DNA from: Celeribacter litoreus
Lineage (GTDB): Bacteria; Pseudomonadota; Alphaproteobacteria; Rhodobacterales; Rhodobacteraceae
Direction of reading: 5' to 3'
NCBI RefSeq assembly: GCF_020165855.1
Contig: NZ_JAIUFY010000008.1
Location: 1-64,000, forward strand
Length of the DNA stretch: 64,000 bases
Below are positions 9,405-17,373 of the stretch, piece after piece (the stretch's first letter is position 1; each line of letters starts with the position of its first letter). A program made the translations under genes and the position numbers. The notes under the pieces were generated by a model that ran no database searches, had not been told where the DNA came from, and worked only from the letters and a program-made list of their open reading frames with translations.

Positions 9405-9794
9405 ATGGGGAAGCGCGTGCTCTTGATCGAGGACGAGCCGAACATCATCGAGGCGATTAGGTTCATCCTGTCGCGCGATGGATGGACGGTGGAGGTTCAT
9501 TCCGATGGTGCCTCGGCGGTCGATGCAGTCGATCGCAAGCAGCCAGACATTGTCATTCTCGATGTGATGCTCCCGAACAAATCCGGTTTTGACATTCTGC
9601 GTGACCTGCGCGCGGCCCCTGAACACGCCGCACGTCCCGTGCTCATGCTCACGGCCCGCGGTCAGAAAAAGGACCGCGATATGGCCGAGGCTGCCGGTGT
9701 GTCGCACTTCATGACGAAACCGTTCTCGAATTCGGAGATGCTCGACGTCGTGCGTGGGTTGGCGCAGCAGCCAACGGATGGTGGCGATGCCTGA
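9405..9794 (+). CDS. Stand-alone CheY-like response regulator
   Basis: A single receiver domain of 129 residues without an output domain. Phosphoacceptor D53 (VILDVMLPNKSG), acidic pair D10/E11, switch T83 (MLTARG) and K105 (MTKPF) are all present, so it should be phosphorylatable. The stop codon overlaps the start of the next gene in ATGCCTGA, and that gene overlaps the symporter histidine kinase; the kinase is therefore its likely partner. CrbR, the partner of CrbS symporter kinases in other proteobacteria, has a DNA-binding domain. This one does not, so output must pass through another protein. Confidence 0.88.
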   Translation: MGKRVLLIEDEPNIIEAIRFILSRDGWTVEVHSDGASAVDAVDRKQPDIVILDVMLPNKSGFDILRDLRAAPEHAARPVLMLTARGQKKDRDMAEAAGVSHFMTKPFSNSEMLDVVRGLAQQPTDGGDA

Positions 9795-10095
9795 GAGGCG
9801 CATGCCCCTCTATCTCGCGCGCGCCTCTTACCGGCGGCGGCGTCTGATTGACGCGCTGCGACTTCTGCCCTTTTTGCTGTTCGGACTTTGGCTCCTTCCG
9901 CTTTTGTGGGGCGGCGCAGGGACCGATACGCCCGTCGGTGCAGGCGGACGGTCGTTCGTACATGTCTTTGTGGTCTGGGCACTTGGAATTGCGGTGGCTG
10001 CGTGGCTCGCGCGTCGTTTGCGCCGTGCGGAAGGACCCATTGAACCACTGAGCGCCAAGGATATTGCAGAGGCGCAAGAAGAGGGGCGCCGCTGA
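9787..10095 (+). CDS. Small membrane protein in the symporter-kinase operon
   Basis: 102 residues, starting MPERRMPLYLARASYRRRR. The start overlaps the receiver gene by eight bases and the stop overlaps the kinase ATG (TGATG). Two transmembrane segments are evident (about 21-41 and 57-77), with an Arg-rich N-terminus and a charged tail (EGPIEPLSAKDIAEAQEEGRR). I recognise no named family. The tight overlap suggests it works with, or is needed for assembly of, the symporter kinase, much as small DUF485-type proteins accompany acetate permeases; resemblance to those is only in size and context. Confidence 0.75.
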   Translation: MPERRMPLYLARASYRRRRLIDALRLLPFLLFGLWLLPLLWGGAGTDTPVGAGGRSFVHVFVVWALGIAVAAWLARRLRRAEGPIEPLSAKDIAEAQEEGRR

Positions 10096-12791
10096 TGCTC
10101 CGGTTCAACATTCTCGTCTTTGCCTGCCTGACCTACGCGACCCTGTTGTTCGTCGTGGCCTTCTGGGCGGAAAAGCGGGCTGAGGCGGGGCGTCTCGGCT
10201 GGTTGCGCTCTCCCATCGTCTACACGCTGTCGCTCTCGGTCTACTGCACGGCTTGGACCTTTTACGGGGCGGTTGGCTATGCGGTCAGATCGGGCCTCGA
10301 ATTCGTATCGATCTATCTCGGTCCGTCACTGATGATGATCGGCTGGTGGTGGATCTTGCGCAAACTCGTCCGGATCGGACGCACACACAGGATCACCTCG
10401 GTCGCGGATCTGATTTCGTCACGCTACGGCAAATCTACGACGCTCGGGGTGCTGGTCACCTTGCTCGCGGTAATCGGAACAACGCCCTATATTGCGCTGC
10501 AACTTCAATCTGTTGCGACCTCTTTTGCGGTTTTCGGTGTCAATGATCCGACTGGCGCGGTGCAGACAGACCTCGACAAAACCGCGCTCTGGGTGGCGGC
10601 GGGGCTTGCGCTTTTCACCATTCTGTTCGGCACGCGAAACCTCGACGCCAACGAACGCCACCACGGGGTTGTGACGGCCATTGCATTGGAGGCCGTCGTC
10701 AAGTTCTTCGCGCTCGTCTGTGTCGGGCTTTTCGTCGTATGGGGCCTCACGGACGGATGGGGCGATCTGATCGACCGGATCGATGCGTCGCCTGTGTCGA
10801 GCCATCCGATCTCCGGCACGCGGTGGATCACGATTACGATGTTGTCCGCGGCGGCACTTATCACCCTGCCGCGCATGTTTCAGGTGCTTGTGGTTGAGAA
10901 TTCCGACGAAAACCACCTGTTTACAGCGGGTTGGTTCTTTCCCCTCTACCTTTTCGGGATGTCGCTCTTCGTTATTCCGATTGCGGTCGTGGGACTTCAG
11001 GTTCTACCGGACGGGTCCAACCCTGACATGTTCGTGCTCACGCTGCCGCTTCATTATGATCAGCGTTTCCTGGCGACGTTTTCTTTCCTCGGCGGGTTTT
11101 CATCGGCGACGTCGATGGTCATCGTGGCCGCGATTGCGCTCTCTACAATGGTATCGAACCACATCGTGATGCCGATCTGGCTCAAGGCCCGCAAGGGCGG
11201 GGCGACGGTGTCGGGAGATGTGCGGTCTGTCGTGCTCTACGCGCGGCGGTTGTCGATTTTTGGCGTGCTGGCCCTTGGCTATCTCTATTTCCATTTCTCG
11301 GGCGGGTCCGAAGCGCTCGCCTCCATCGGGATGATTTCTTTCACAGGCGTGGCGCAGGTGTTGCCGGCGATGCTTGGGGGCATCTTCTGGCGCGGGGCGA
11401 CGCGGGTGGGCGCGATCCTCGGAGTGGTGATCGGATTTGTGATCTGGGCCTATACGATGTTCTTGCCTTCCTTCGGCGAGGCGGCGGGGTTCACTGCTGA
11501 ACTGATGGCCGAGGGGCCGCTCGGGATCGGGCTGTTGCGCCCGCAGGCTCTCTTTGGTGTGACGGGCGTCGATCCGGTTGTGCACGCAGTCGCGTGGTCA
11601 CTGGCGATCAATACGCTCGTGTTCCTGCTCGGCTCGCTCTTTTCTTTCCCGCGTCCGGTGGAGCGACTGCAGGGGGCGCAATTCGTCAATGTGTTTGAGC
11701 ATTCCGGCACCGCGCGCGGTTGGTCTCACGGGTTCGCGGAGACTGAGGACCTCTTGGTCATGGCGCAGCGTATTCTCGGTGCGAGCGAGGCGCAGGCGCT
11801 CTTTCATGCGGCGGCTGCTGAGCAGGGGAAAGAAGGCTACCTGCCCGACGCAACGCCGGAGTTCATAGAGCGTTTGGAACGCAAGCTCGCCGGGTCCGTG
11901 GGGGCTGCGACGGCGCATGCGATGCTCGCGCAGATCGCGGGCGGTGTTCTCGTGTCTGTCGAGGACCTTATGGCCGTGGCAGACGAGACCGCGCAGATGA
12001 TGGAATATTCCAACCAACTGGAAATGAAGTCCGAGGAACTGTCCCGCACGGCCCGCAAACTCCGCGAGGCCAACGAAAAGCTCACGCAGCTGTCGATCCA
12101 GAAAGACGCCTTCCTAAGCCAAATCAGCCATGAGTTGCGAACGCCGATGACATCGATCAGCGCCTTCTCCGAAATCCTGCGATCTGCTGGGCAGGAGGGG
12201 GATCTCGACGCGGAGAGCCTCGAGCGGTTCTCGTCGATCATCCATGACGAGGCGCTGCGTTTGACGCGATTGCTCGACGACCTGCTCGATTTGTCCGTGC
12301 TGGAGAGCGGCTCTGTGAGCCTGAATTGGACCCGCACCAACCTGCACGATGTGATTGACCGCGCAATGGGAGCGGTGATGCAAGGACGCGATGGGGTCGG
12401 CATCCGGATCGAGCGAAACGAGTTTTCCGAACATATCGCGATGGAGACCGATGCGGACCGGCTCTCGCAGGTGTTCATCAACCTGATCACCAACGCCCGC
12501 AAATATTGCGATGCGGAGCAGCCGACGCTCAAAATTCAGGTGCGCAGGATCGGTCAGGATGACGTGCAGATTGACTTCATCGACAACGGCACCGGCATCC
12601 CGGCCGACAAACAGACCGTGATTTTTGAGAAGTTTTCGCGGATCACCGATCACGCAAAGGCAGGGAGTGCGGGTCTCGGCCTTGCGATTTGTCGTGAGAT
12701 CATGGCCAATCTGGGCGGTACGATTGCCTATCTGCCGGGGCAGGGCGGAGCAGCCTTCCGGCTTGACCTCCCGCGCGTGCGGACGCGCTAA
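10095..12791 (+). CDS. Sodium:solute symporter / sensor histidine kinase fusion (CbrA/CrbS-like)
   Basis: 898-residue inner-membrane protein. Residues 1 to about 520 form a multi-pass SSS (PutP-like) module with TAWTFYGAVGYAVRSG and GVAQVLPAMLGGIFWRGAT. A linker follows, then a HisKA domain with the phosphoacceptor histidine in FLSQISHELRTPMTSISAFSE near 679, and a HATPase with N box (FINLITNARKY), G1 (DNGTGIP) and G2 (GSAGLGLAI). CbrA and CrbS proteins have this layout; CrbS systems turn on acs in response to acetate. Here acs, a receiver and a ScfR-like regulator lie nearby. Whether the symporter part transports or only senses is unknown. The gene overlaps the preceding small membrane-protein gene by one base. 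Confidence 0.92.
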   Translation: MLRFNILVFACLTYATLLFVVAFWAEKRAEAGRLGWLRSPIVYTLSLSVYCTAWTFYGAVGYAVRSGLEFVSIYLGPSLMMIGWWWILRKLVRIGRTHRITSVADLISSRYGKSTTLGVLVTLLAVIGTTPYIALQLQSVATSFAVFGVNDPTGAVQTDLDKTALWVAAGLALFTILFGTRNLDANERHHGVVTAIALEAVVKFFALVCVGLFVVWGLTDGWGDLIDRIDASPVSSHPISGTRWITITMLSAAALITLPRMFQVLVVENSDENHLFTAGWFFPLYLFGMSLFVIPIAVVGLQVLPDGSNPDMFVLTLPLHYDQRFLATFSFLGGFSSATSMVIVAAIALSTMVSNHIVMPIWLKARKGGATVSGDVRSVVLYARRLSIFGVLALGYLYFHFSGGSEALASIGMISFTGVAQVLPAMLGGIFWRGATRVGAILGVVIGFVIWAYTMFLPSFGEAAGFTAELMAEGPLGIGLLRPQALFGVTGVDPVVHAVAWSLAINTLVFLLGSLFSFPRPVERLQGAQFVNVFEHSGTARGWSHGFAETEDLLVMAQRILGASEAQALFHAAAAEQGKEGYLPDATPEFIERLERKLAGSVGAATAHAMLAQIAGGVLVSVEDLMAVADETAQMMEYSNQLEMKSEELSRTARKLREANEKLTQLSIQKDAFLSQISHELRTPMTSISAFSEILRSAGQEGDLDAESLERFSSIIHDEALRLTRLLDDLLDLSVLESGSVSLNWTRTNLHDVIDRAMGAVMQGRDGVGIRIERNEFSEHIAMETDADRLSQVFINLITNARKYCDAEQPTLKIQVRRIGQDDVQIDFIDNGTGIPADKQTVIFEKFSRITDHAKAGSAGLGLAICREIMANLGGTIAYLPGQGGAAFRLDLPRVRTR

Positions 12792-12875
12792 CTCTTTCCC
12801 TTTCAACGATTTGTTTACCTTCTTCATGGAAAAAGAGGGACACGCCCGTATTCCTGAGGATGATGGTTTACCGCC

Positions 12876-13874
12876 ATGCCTACCATCAGTTCCGACGCAG
12901 ATGTCATCTCCGCGATGCGCCGCAAGGCGGGCAGCGGACGCCCCCCGCCCGAAGTGCAGCCGCTGTCACCGGAGAAGGCCTTGCGCCTCTCTATCGCAAA
13001 GGCAGCGGAGGCGGTCCTCGGGCTCGCTGTGCACGTCTGTGCGGTTGAGGAGCGCCGCGTGGTTCTGGCCGATTTGCAGGGTCTAATCCCTGCCTATGCG
13101 CTTATGGGACTGCTTGAAGGGCCGGAGCCGAGTTTCGGCCTTGCGGTTTTTGACCGGCCCACGGTGGCGGCGGTTGTAGAGCAGCAAACAGCGGGAAAGG
13201 TTCTGTCCCTGCCGCCGGAAGAGCGCGCGCCGACCGCGACCGACGCCGCGCTCTCTGCAGAGCTTTGCGACCATATCCTAACACTGTTCGAACAGGGCGT
13301 CGCGGACCTCACCGAACCGCCGCCCGTCTCTGGATTTCGCTATGGCGCGCAGTTGCAGGAGACGCGGTCCATTGCGATTGCCTTTGAAGATGTGTTCTAC
13401 CGCGTGTTCCGCGTCGATCTTTCCCTCGGTTCCGTTGCCCGCGCGGGACAGATGCTCTTTGTGTTTCCGTGGGAGAAACCGCGCCCGCCAGTGACCGTTC
13501 CGGATGAAGAGACATTTTCGACGGCGTTGCAGTCCGTAGTGATGGAGAGCGAGGCGGTTTTGGACACCGTGCTCCACCGGATCGGACTCTCGGTCGGGGA
13601 GGTCATGACGCTTGAGGTCGGAGCGCAAATCCCGATCCCGCGCGAGGCGATCTCACAGGTCGAACTCCGCGCAGACGATAGGCTCGTGGCCCACGCGCGC
13701 CTTGGCCAAGTGAACGGAAAACGCGCCCTGCGGATTACAGTCACTGGCGATCTCGTGGATCAGGATCCGACCTCGATGGCGTCGGACATGGACTACGGGA
13801 TCGAGACGCTGGTATCCGGGCCCGAGCCACTTGCGCCGTTGGATGTAGGGGGTCTCGGGCTTCCCTCAATTTGA
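12876..13874 (+). CDS. Orphan FliM/FliN-like protein with C-terminal SpoA domain
   Basis: 332 residues. The C-terminal part (about 215-290) reads like a SpoA/FliN surface-presentation domain: GLSVGEVMTLEVGAQIPIPREA followed by VELRADDRLVAHARLGQVNGKRALRIT. The N-terminal two thirds resemble the FliM middle region (LSLGSVARAGQMLFVFPWEKP). No flagellar or type III secretion gene is in the window. It follows the symporter kinase by 84 bases and may be co-transcribed with it. A FliM-like fold could bind the upstream CheY-like receiver, as FliM binds CheY-P (inference). Such solitary copies occur in several Rhodobacteraceae. Confidence 0.7.
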   Translation: MPTISSDADVISAMRRKAGSGRPPPEVQPLSPEKALRLSIAKAAEAVLGLAVHVCAVEERRVVLADLQGLIPAYALMGLLEGPEPSFGLAVFDRPTVAAVVEQQTAGKVLSLPPEERAPTATDAALSAELCDHILTLFEQGVADLTEPPPVSGFRYGAQLQETRSIAIAFEDVFYRVFRVDLSLGSVARAGQMLFVFPWEKPRPPVTVPDEETFSTALQSVVMESEAVLDTVLHRIGLSVGEVMTLEVGAQIPIPREAISQVELRADDRLVAHARLGQVNGKRALRITVTGDLVDQDPTSMASDMDYGIETLVSGPEPLAPLDVGGLGLPSI

Positions 13875-13903
13875 GACCCTTTGCCGCGCATCACTGTGCT
13901 CTG

Positions 13904-13917
13904 TTGATGTGAATCAA
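13904..13917 (+). promoter_or_regulatory. Perfect FnrL box upstream of the DksA-like operon
   Basis: TTGATGTGAATCAA matches the FNR/FnrL consensus TTGAT-N4-ATCAA completely. A class II promoter centred at -41.5 would start near 13952, with GATCAT at the -10 position, 27 bases before the DksA-like start codon. Confidence 0.8.
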
Positions 13918-13978
13918 GGCTCAATCCGCGTTTTCGGAGGATCATTTCTCTCTAGGAAGGTACTTCAGGAGGCGCGAC

Positions 13979-14314
13979 ATGATTGATCTAGACAGCAGAA
14001 GAGGCCAGCTTCTCGCGCGTAAAGAGGAACTCACAGTTCGTCTCCGGGAGATCGATGCAGAGCTTGATGCGCATCAGTCGAAAGACTGGGAAGAATTGGC
14101 AACCGAACGCGAAGGCGATGAGGTGCTTGAGGGGATGGGAGCCTCCGGCAAAGCCGAGATTGCGATGATTAATGCTGCATTAGAGCGCATTTCCGAGGGT
14201 GAATACGGTTTTTGTGCCGTTTGCGGCGAAGAAATCAGTGAAAAGCGCTTGGATGTGCTACCCTACACCCCTGTGTGCAAAGATTGCGCCGCGCGCAACG
14301 CCGCACGCAGTTAG
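13979..14314 (+). CDS. DksA/TraR-family C4 zinc-finger protein
   Basis: 111 residues: an N-terminal coiled coil (LLARKEELTVRLREIDAELD, 11-30) and a C-terminal four-cysteine zinc finger (C79, C82, C100, C103). DksA-type proteins bind the RNA polymerase secondary channel and adjust promoters with ppGpp. This one is shorter than E. coli DksA (151) and lacks the acidic DxxDxA tip, so it belongs to the TraR/YbiI-like or alphaproteobacterial short group. An AGGAGGCG ribosome site precedes the ATG. The perfect FnrL box upstream predicts induction at low oxygen. Confidence 0.85.
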   Translation: MIDLDSRRGQLLARKEELTVRLREIDAELDAHQSKDWEELATEREGDEVLEGMGASGKAEIAMINAALERISEGEYGFCAVCGEEISEKRLDVLPYTPVCKDCAARNAARS

Positions 14315-14340
14315 AAAGGTCTTGCAAATGGGAGGTGCAA

Positions 14341-14529
14341 ATGACCCGAGACAAACGTGTCGATCAGGAGATCGATCGCATTGTGGATGAAATCGTAGAG
14401 GACGAGAAAACTGCGGATGCGCTGAAGGACAAGCTGCATCACAGTTTCGATGCGTCTGACACCACATACGGACGTCCGGAGGCGAACACTACCGATGACG
14501 GTGATATGTGGGACAACATGCCGGTTTGA
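14341..14529 (+). CDS. Small acidic protein of unknown function
   Basis: 62 residues, starting MTRDKRVDQEIDRIVDEIVE behind a GGGAGG ribosome site, 26 bases after the DksA-like gene. It is highly charged, mostly helical to residue 40, and ends in an acidic disordered tail (TTDDGDMWDNMPV). No signal peptide or membrane segment. I recognise no family. Position in the FnrL-box operon suggests a role in low-oxygen physiology. Confidence 0.7.
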   Translation: MTRDKRVDQEIDRIVDEIVEDEKTADALKDKLHHSFDASDTTYGRPEANTTDDGDMWDNMPV

Positions 14530-14580
14530 GCCTGTGTAAGTGTCCCATACAGTTGCGGGTGAAGGCCCGAAGGAGGAGCA

Positions 14581-14790
14581 ATGGCTTTTGAAGCGTTGAA
14601 GGCGCAAGTCTATATGATCCTTGATGAAATCGCGGCGCGTCCGAAAGATCGTCACATCCTGCAGGAAAATCTGAGAGAGAAGCTCGCTGAACTATCTGCC
14701 CTCGGGCTGCCATTGCCGGAGGATCTTGTCCGGCTTGAAGCAGAGCTGGAACGGCAGGATGCAGACGAGGTCTATCCTGTGCGGTCTTGA
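14581..14790 (+). CDS. Small helical protein of unknown function
   Basis: 69 residues, starting MAFEALKAQVYMILDEIAAR, preceded by GGAGGAGC. It is predicted all-helical and amphipathic, with no cysteines and no export signal. It is the third member of the group behind the FnrL box at 13904. A hairpin at 14844-14870 follows. Function unknown. Confidence 0.7.
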   Translation: MAFEALKAQVYMILDEIAARPKDRHILQENLREKLAELSALGLPLPEDLVRLEAELERQDADEVYPVRS

Positions 14791-14843
14791 GGATCGCATC
14801 TCTGTCTGAGGCTGATTTCAATTCTAAAAAACTGGAAAAAGAG

Positions 14844-14870
14844 GAGCTGTCTTGCCAAGCAAGGCAGCTC
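14844..14870 (+). terminator. Hairpin after the DksA-like operon
   Basis: GAGCTGTCTTGC (14844-14855) pairs with GCAAGGCAGCTC (14859-14870), a 12-bp stem with one G-U pair and a CAA loop. Only TTCGCATAAT follows, so if it terminates it does so weakly; it may instead protect the 3' end. Confidence 0.5.
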
Positions 14871-14991
14871 TTCGCATAATGTGCAAAAGGGTGTGGATAA
14901 CCTGTGCAAAGTTTGCCCGATCCGGACGTGACTCTGTTGGGTCAAAGACGGAACTGAGGCCAATAAAACCACGCCCGAACTGGGGGCGAAA

Positions 14992-17070
14992 ATGAGCAGC
15001 GCGGACCGAAGCAGATCGGACTGGAAATTGACGGCGGGTCAGCTCGTGCAATTCCTGAGAGAAGACCGCGTCGGTATCATCCGCCTGAATAATCTTCCGT
15101 CGAATATTCTGACGCAACCGCTGCGACAGGCCCTCTCGGACGCGCTGAAAAAAGCCATCAAAGATGACGGTGTCGAAGCGATCATCCTTACGGGGAGCGG
15201 AGCTTCGTTTTGTTCGGGCTTTGATCAGGAGGACCTGCTGGCTCGTGATCCGGAGCCGAGCCTGACCAGCCTCTGCGAACAGATTGAAATGTCGCCAAAG
15301 CCGGTGATTGCCTCTCTCCACGGCACAGTCGTCGAAGCAGGTCTCGCACTGGCGCTCTCGGCGCACTACCGGATCGCAGGGCGTGCAGTGCGTCTCGGGA
15401 CGCCGGAGGTGACGCTCGGGCTCGTGCCGTCCGGCGGGCTAACGCAGCGATTGCCGCGCCTCGTCGGGGCGAAGGCCGCGCTCGATATGCTCCTTTCGGG
15501 CAAGACGATCACGGGCATGTATGCGCATGAAATCGGTCTCGTGGACGAGATCGCGACCCATCGGGGGCAAGAAGAGATCGTGTTTGCGCGAAATCTGCTC
15601 GCGGAAAATCGTGGGCCGCGACGGACGCGGGACAGTCAGGTGGGGACGGCGGACGGTGTGGCCTTCGCGCGCACCATTGCGACGCGGCGCGCCGAAGTGC
15701 GCAATGGCCGCATCGAAGCGCCGGAACAGATTGTAGCCTGCGTCGAGGCCGCGCTGCTCATGCCGTTCGACGTCGGTGTCGCACGTGAGGCCGTGGCCCG
15801 CGACGATTGCTTTGCCACGCCAGAGTCCCGTGCTCTCCGTCATGCGGCGTTGTCGGAACGGCGTGCGGCGGAATTGCCGGAGGTCGGTCATGTCTCGCGT
15901 CTGTCCGTACGGACGCTCGGGATTATCGGAACAAATGCTGCAGCGCTTGGCGTCGCCATGGCCGCGCTCGATAGCGAATTGAGGGTGCTTTTGATCGGGA
16001 CGTCAGCGGCGACGCTGGAGCAAGCAGAGAACCTGTTGCGCGGCATTTACGCGCGAGCTTTGAAAGAAGGCCGCTTGCCAGAGCGTATCGTCGAAGCGCG
16101 GCTTGCATCACTCGAATGCAGTCTGAAAATCGCGAGTTTGTCCGAGGCTCAGCTCGTCTACGATCTGACCGGCATCGCCGTGGATCAGCGCGCGCGCTTG
16201 TTGGCCCGTGTAGAAGCAATACTTCCCGAAGAAATCGTTCTCGCGACGGGGGCAGACCGCGGTTTCGCGCGCCTTCGCAAGGATCTTGTGTATCCGGAGA
16301 GGTTCATAGGGATTCACACGTTCGCCCCTGCGCAAACAACGCGCGTGGCGGAGCTCGTCCGTCTCGAGGGCGTCTCGGACCGGACGCTTGTGACCGCGCA
16401 CGGGTTTGTGCAGCGGATCGGGAAAATTCCTGTGACAGTCGGTGCACAAGACGGGTTGATCGCCAACACCCTGCAGGACGCTGGCCGCGCTGCGGTCGAT
16501 GTGCTCATGTTGATGGGCGTGCGTCCGGCGCGGATTGATCAGGTGATGCGCGACTACGGATTTCCGATGGGACCGTGTGAGGTCATGGACACTGTTGGCC
16601 TCGTACGGATGCGTGGCGCGGTGCCGCAATATCTCTCCTCGCTTGGCCACGGAGGTCGTGCTGCGGGGCAGGGGTTCTACACTTACTCAGAGGACGGTCG
16701 CGGGTCTGATGATGTCGCAGAGACGGCGCTCGCGAAGTTACGGGAGCAGGCAGGCTTGCGTCCTGTCGCCCTGTCGCATCAGGAGATCGTGGAGCGGATT
16801 ATACTTGCCGAAGCGAATGCCGGGGCCGGTCTATTGGAAGCTGGCGCCGTGTCTCGGCCCGAGGACATCGATGTGGTGATGATGCTCGCGAAGGGCTACC
16901 CACGCTATCGCGGCGGGCCGATGAAAGCGGCCGATATCATCGGGATTCTCGGGGCCGAAAAACGCCTCAAGGGATTCGAATCTGCGGCCCCTGATATCTG
17001 GGCGCCTGCGACACTCTGGCACACACTCTCGAAGAATGGCGCCAATTTCGAAAAAATGAACCAAATCTGA
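14992..17070 (+). CDS. Divergent FadJ-like enoyl-CoA hydratase / 3-hydroxyacyl-CoA dehydrogenase fusion
   Basis: 692 residues with the domain order of a beta-oxidation multifunctional enzyme: crotonase fold (about 20-200), 3-hydroxyacyl-CoA dehydrogenase Rossmann domain (about 305-445) and C-terminal helical domains ending at PRYRGGPMKAAD. Key positions differ from working enzymes. The first hydratase glutamate is replaced by alanine (A119, in EAGLALALSAHYRI), while E139 in TPEVTLGLVP remains. The NAD loop GxGxxG reads GIIGTNAAALG (310-320). The dehydrogenase histidine H442 is kept. It may be an isomerase-type or non-catalytic paralogue. The GGGGGCGAAA ribosome site supports the start. It sits between two FnrL boxes. 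Confidence 0.82.
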   Translation: MSSADRSRSDWKLTAGQLVQFLREDRVGIIRLNNLPSNILTQPLRQALSDALKKAIKDDGVEAIILTGSGASFCSGFDQEDLLARDPEPSLTSLCEQIEMSPKPVIASLHGTVVEAGLALALSAHYRIAGRAVRLGTPEVTLGLVPSGGLTQRLPRLVGAKAALDMLLSGKTITGMYAHEIGLVDEIATHRGQEEIVFARNLLAENRGPRRTRDSQVGTADGVAFARTIATRRAEVRNGRIEAPEQIVACVEAALLMPFDVGVAREAVARDDCFATPESRALRHAALSERRAAELPEVGHVSRLSVRTLGIIGTNAAALGVAMAALDSELRVLLIGTSAATLEQAENLLRGIYARALKEGRLPERIVEARLASLECSLKIASLSEAQLVYDLTGIAVDQRARLLARVEAILPEEIVLATGADRGFARLRKDLVYPERFIGIHTFAPAQTTRVAELVRLEGVSDRTLVTAHGFVQRIGKIPVTVGAQDGLIANTLQDAGRAAVDVLMLMGVRPARIDQVMRDYGFPMGPCEVMDTVGLVRMRGAVPQYLSSLGHGGRAAGQGFYTYSEDGRGSDDVAETALAKLREQAGLRPVALSHQEIVERIILAEANAGAGLLEAGAVSRPEDIDVVMMLAKGYPRYRGGPMKAADIIGILGAEKRLKGFESAAPDIWAPATLWHTLSKNGANFEKMNQI

Positions 17071-17096
17071 CCTTTAAATAGGCATTTTGGGGGTGA

Positions 17097-17121
17097 AAAC
17101 GGCCGGTTTCCGGCCCTTTTT
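17097..17121 (+). terminator. Rho-independent terminator of the FadJ-like gene
   Basis: GGCCGG-TTT-CCGGCC (17101-17115) followed by CTTTTT, 27 bases after the stop codon. Confidence 0.85.
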
Positions 17122-17162
17122 GCGCGTCGGGCGCCTCGTCAATAACATGCTCTGACACCCCC

Positions 17163-17176
17163 TTGATCGAGATCAA
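17163..17176 (+). promoter_or_regulatory. Perfect FnrL box with no protein gene directly downstream
   Basis: TTGATCGAGATCAA matches TTGAT-N4-ATCAA completely. A class II promoter would initiate near 17211, with TATTCA (17199-17204) exactly at -12 to -7. The next protein gene starts 363 bases downstream, beyond a strong terminator. Confidence 0.78.
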
Positions 17177-17210
17177 AGTTTTCGCCGACTCGCTGTCCTA
17201 TTCATTCTCT

Positions 17211-17373
17211 CGAGCGCAGTGATCCACACGTCAGCAGTCAGACGCGGACCACTGCATTCCTCCCGCGGGCACTCCTTCCGATCGCCCGCGCCGTATCCTG
17301 CCTTTTGTGCGTGGGCAGAATACCATACTGGCGTCGTAGGGTATGCGTTTCTCCTACGACGCCTCTTTTTTTT
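17211..17373 (+). ncRNA. Candidate FnrL-controlled small RNA (about 163 nt)
   Basis: Predicted from the FnrL box / -10 arrangement at 17163-17204 and the terminator ending at 17373. No reading frame with a ribosome site fits between them. The body contains CATTCCTCCCG (about 17253-17263) and ACTCCTTCC, pyrimidine-rich stretches able to pair with Shine-Dalgarno sequences. Start, length and existence of the transcript are inference; the box and the terminator are seen directly. Confidence 0.5.
17330..17373 (+). terminator. Perfect 11-bp hairpin with eight T residues
   Basis: GGCGTCGTAGG (17330-17340) pairs perfectly with CCTACGACGCC (17353-17363) and is followed by TC and eight T (17366-17373). 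It is an unusually strong intrinsic terminator lying 200 bases after the end of the nearest upstream gene, which already has its own terminator. Confidence 0.9.

Noticed and set aside
15980-16500. Dehydrogenase half of the FadJ-like protein as a frameshifted pseudogene
   Set aside because: The frame is continuous over 692 codons and the substitutions are scattered, so divergence rather than a sequencing error or decay explains the altered motifs.
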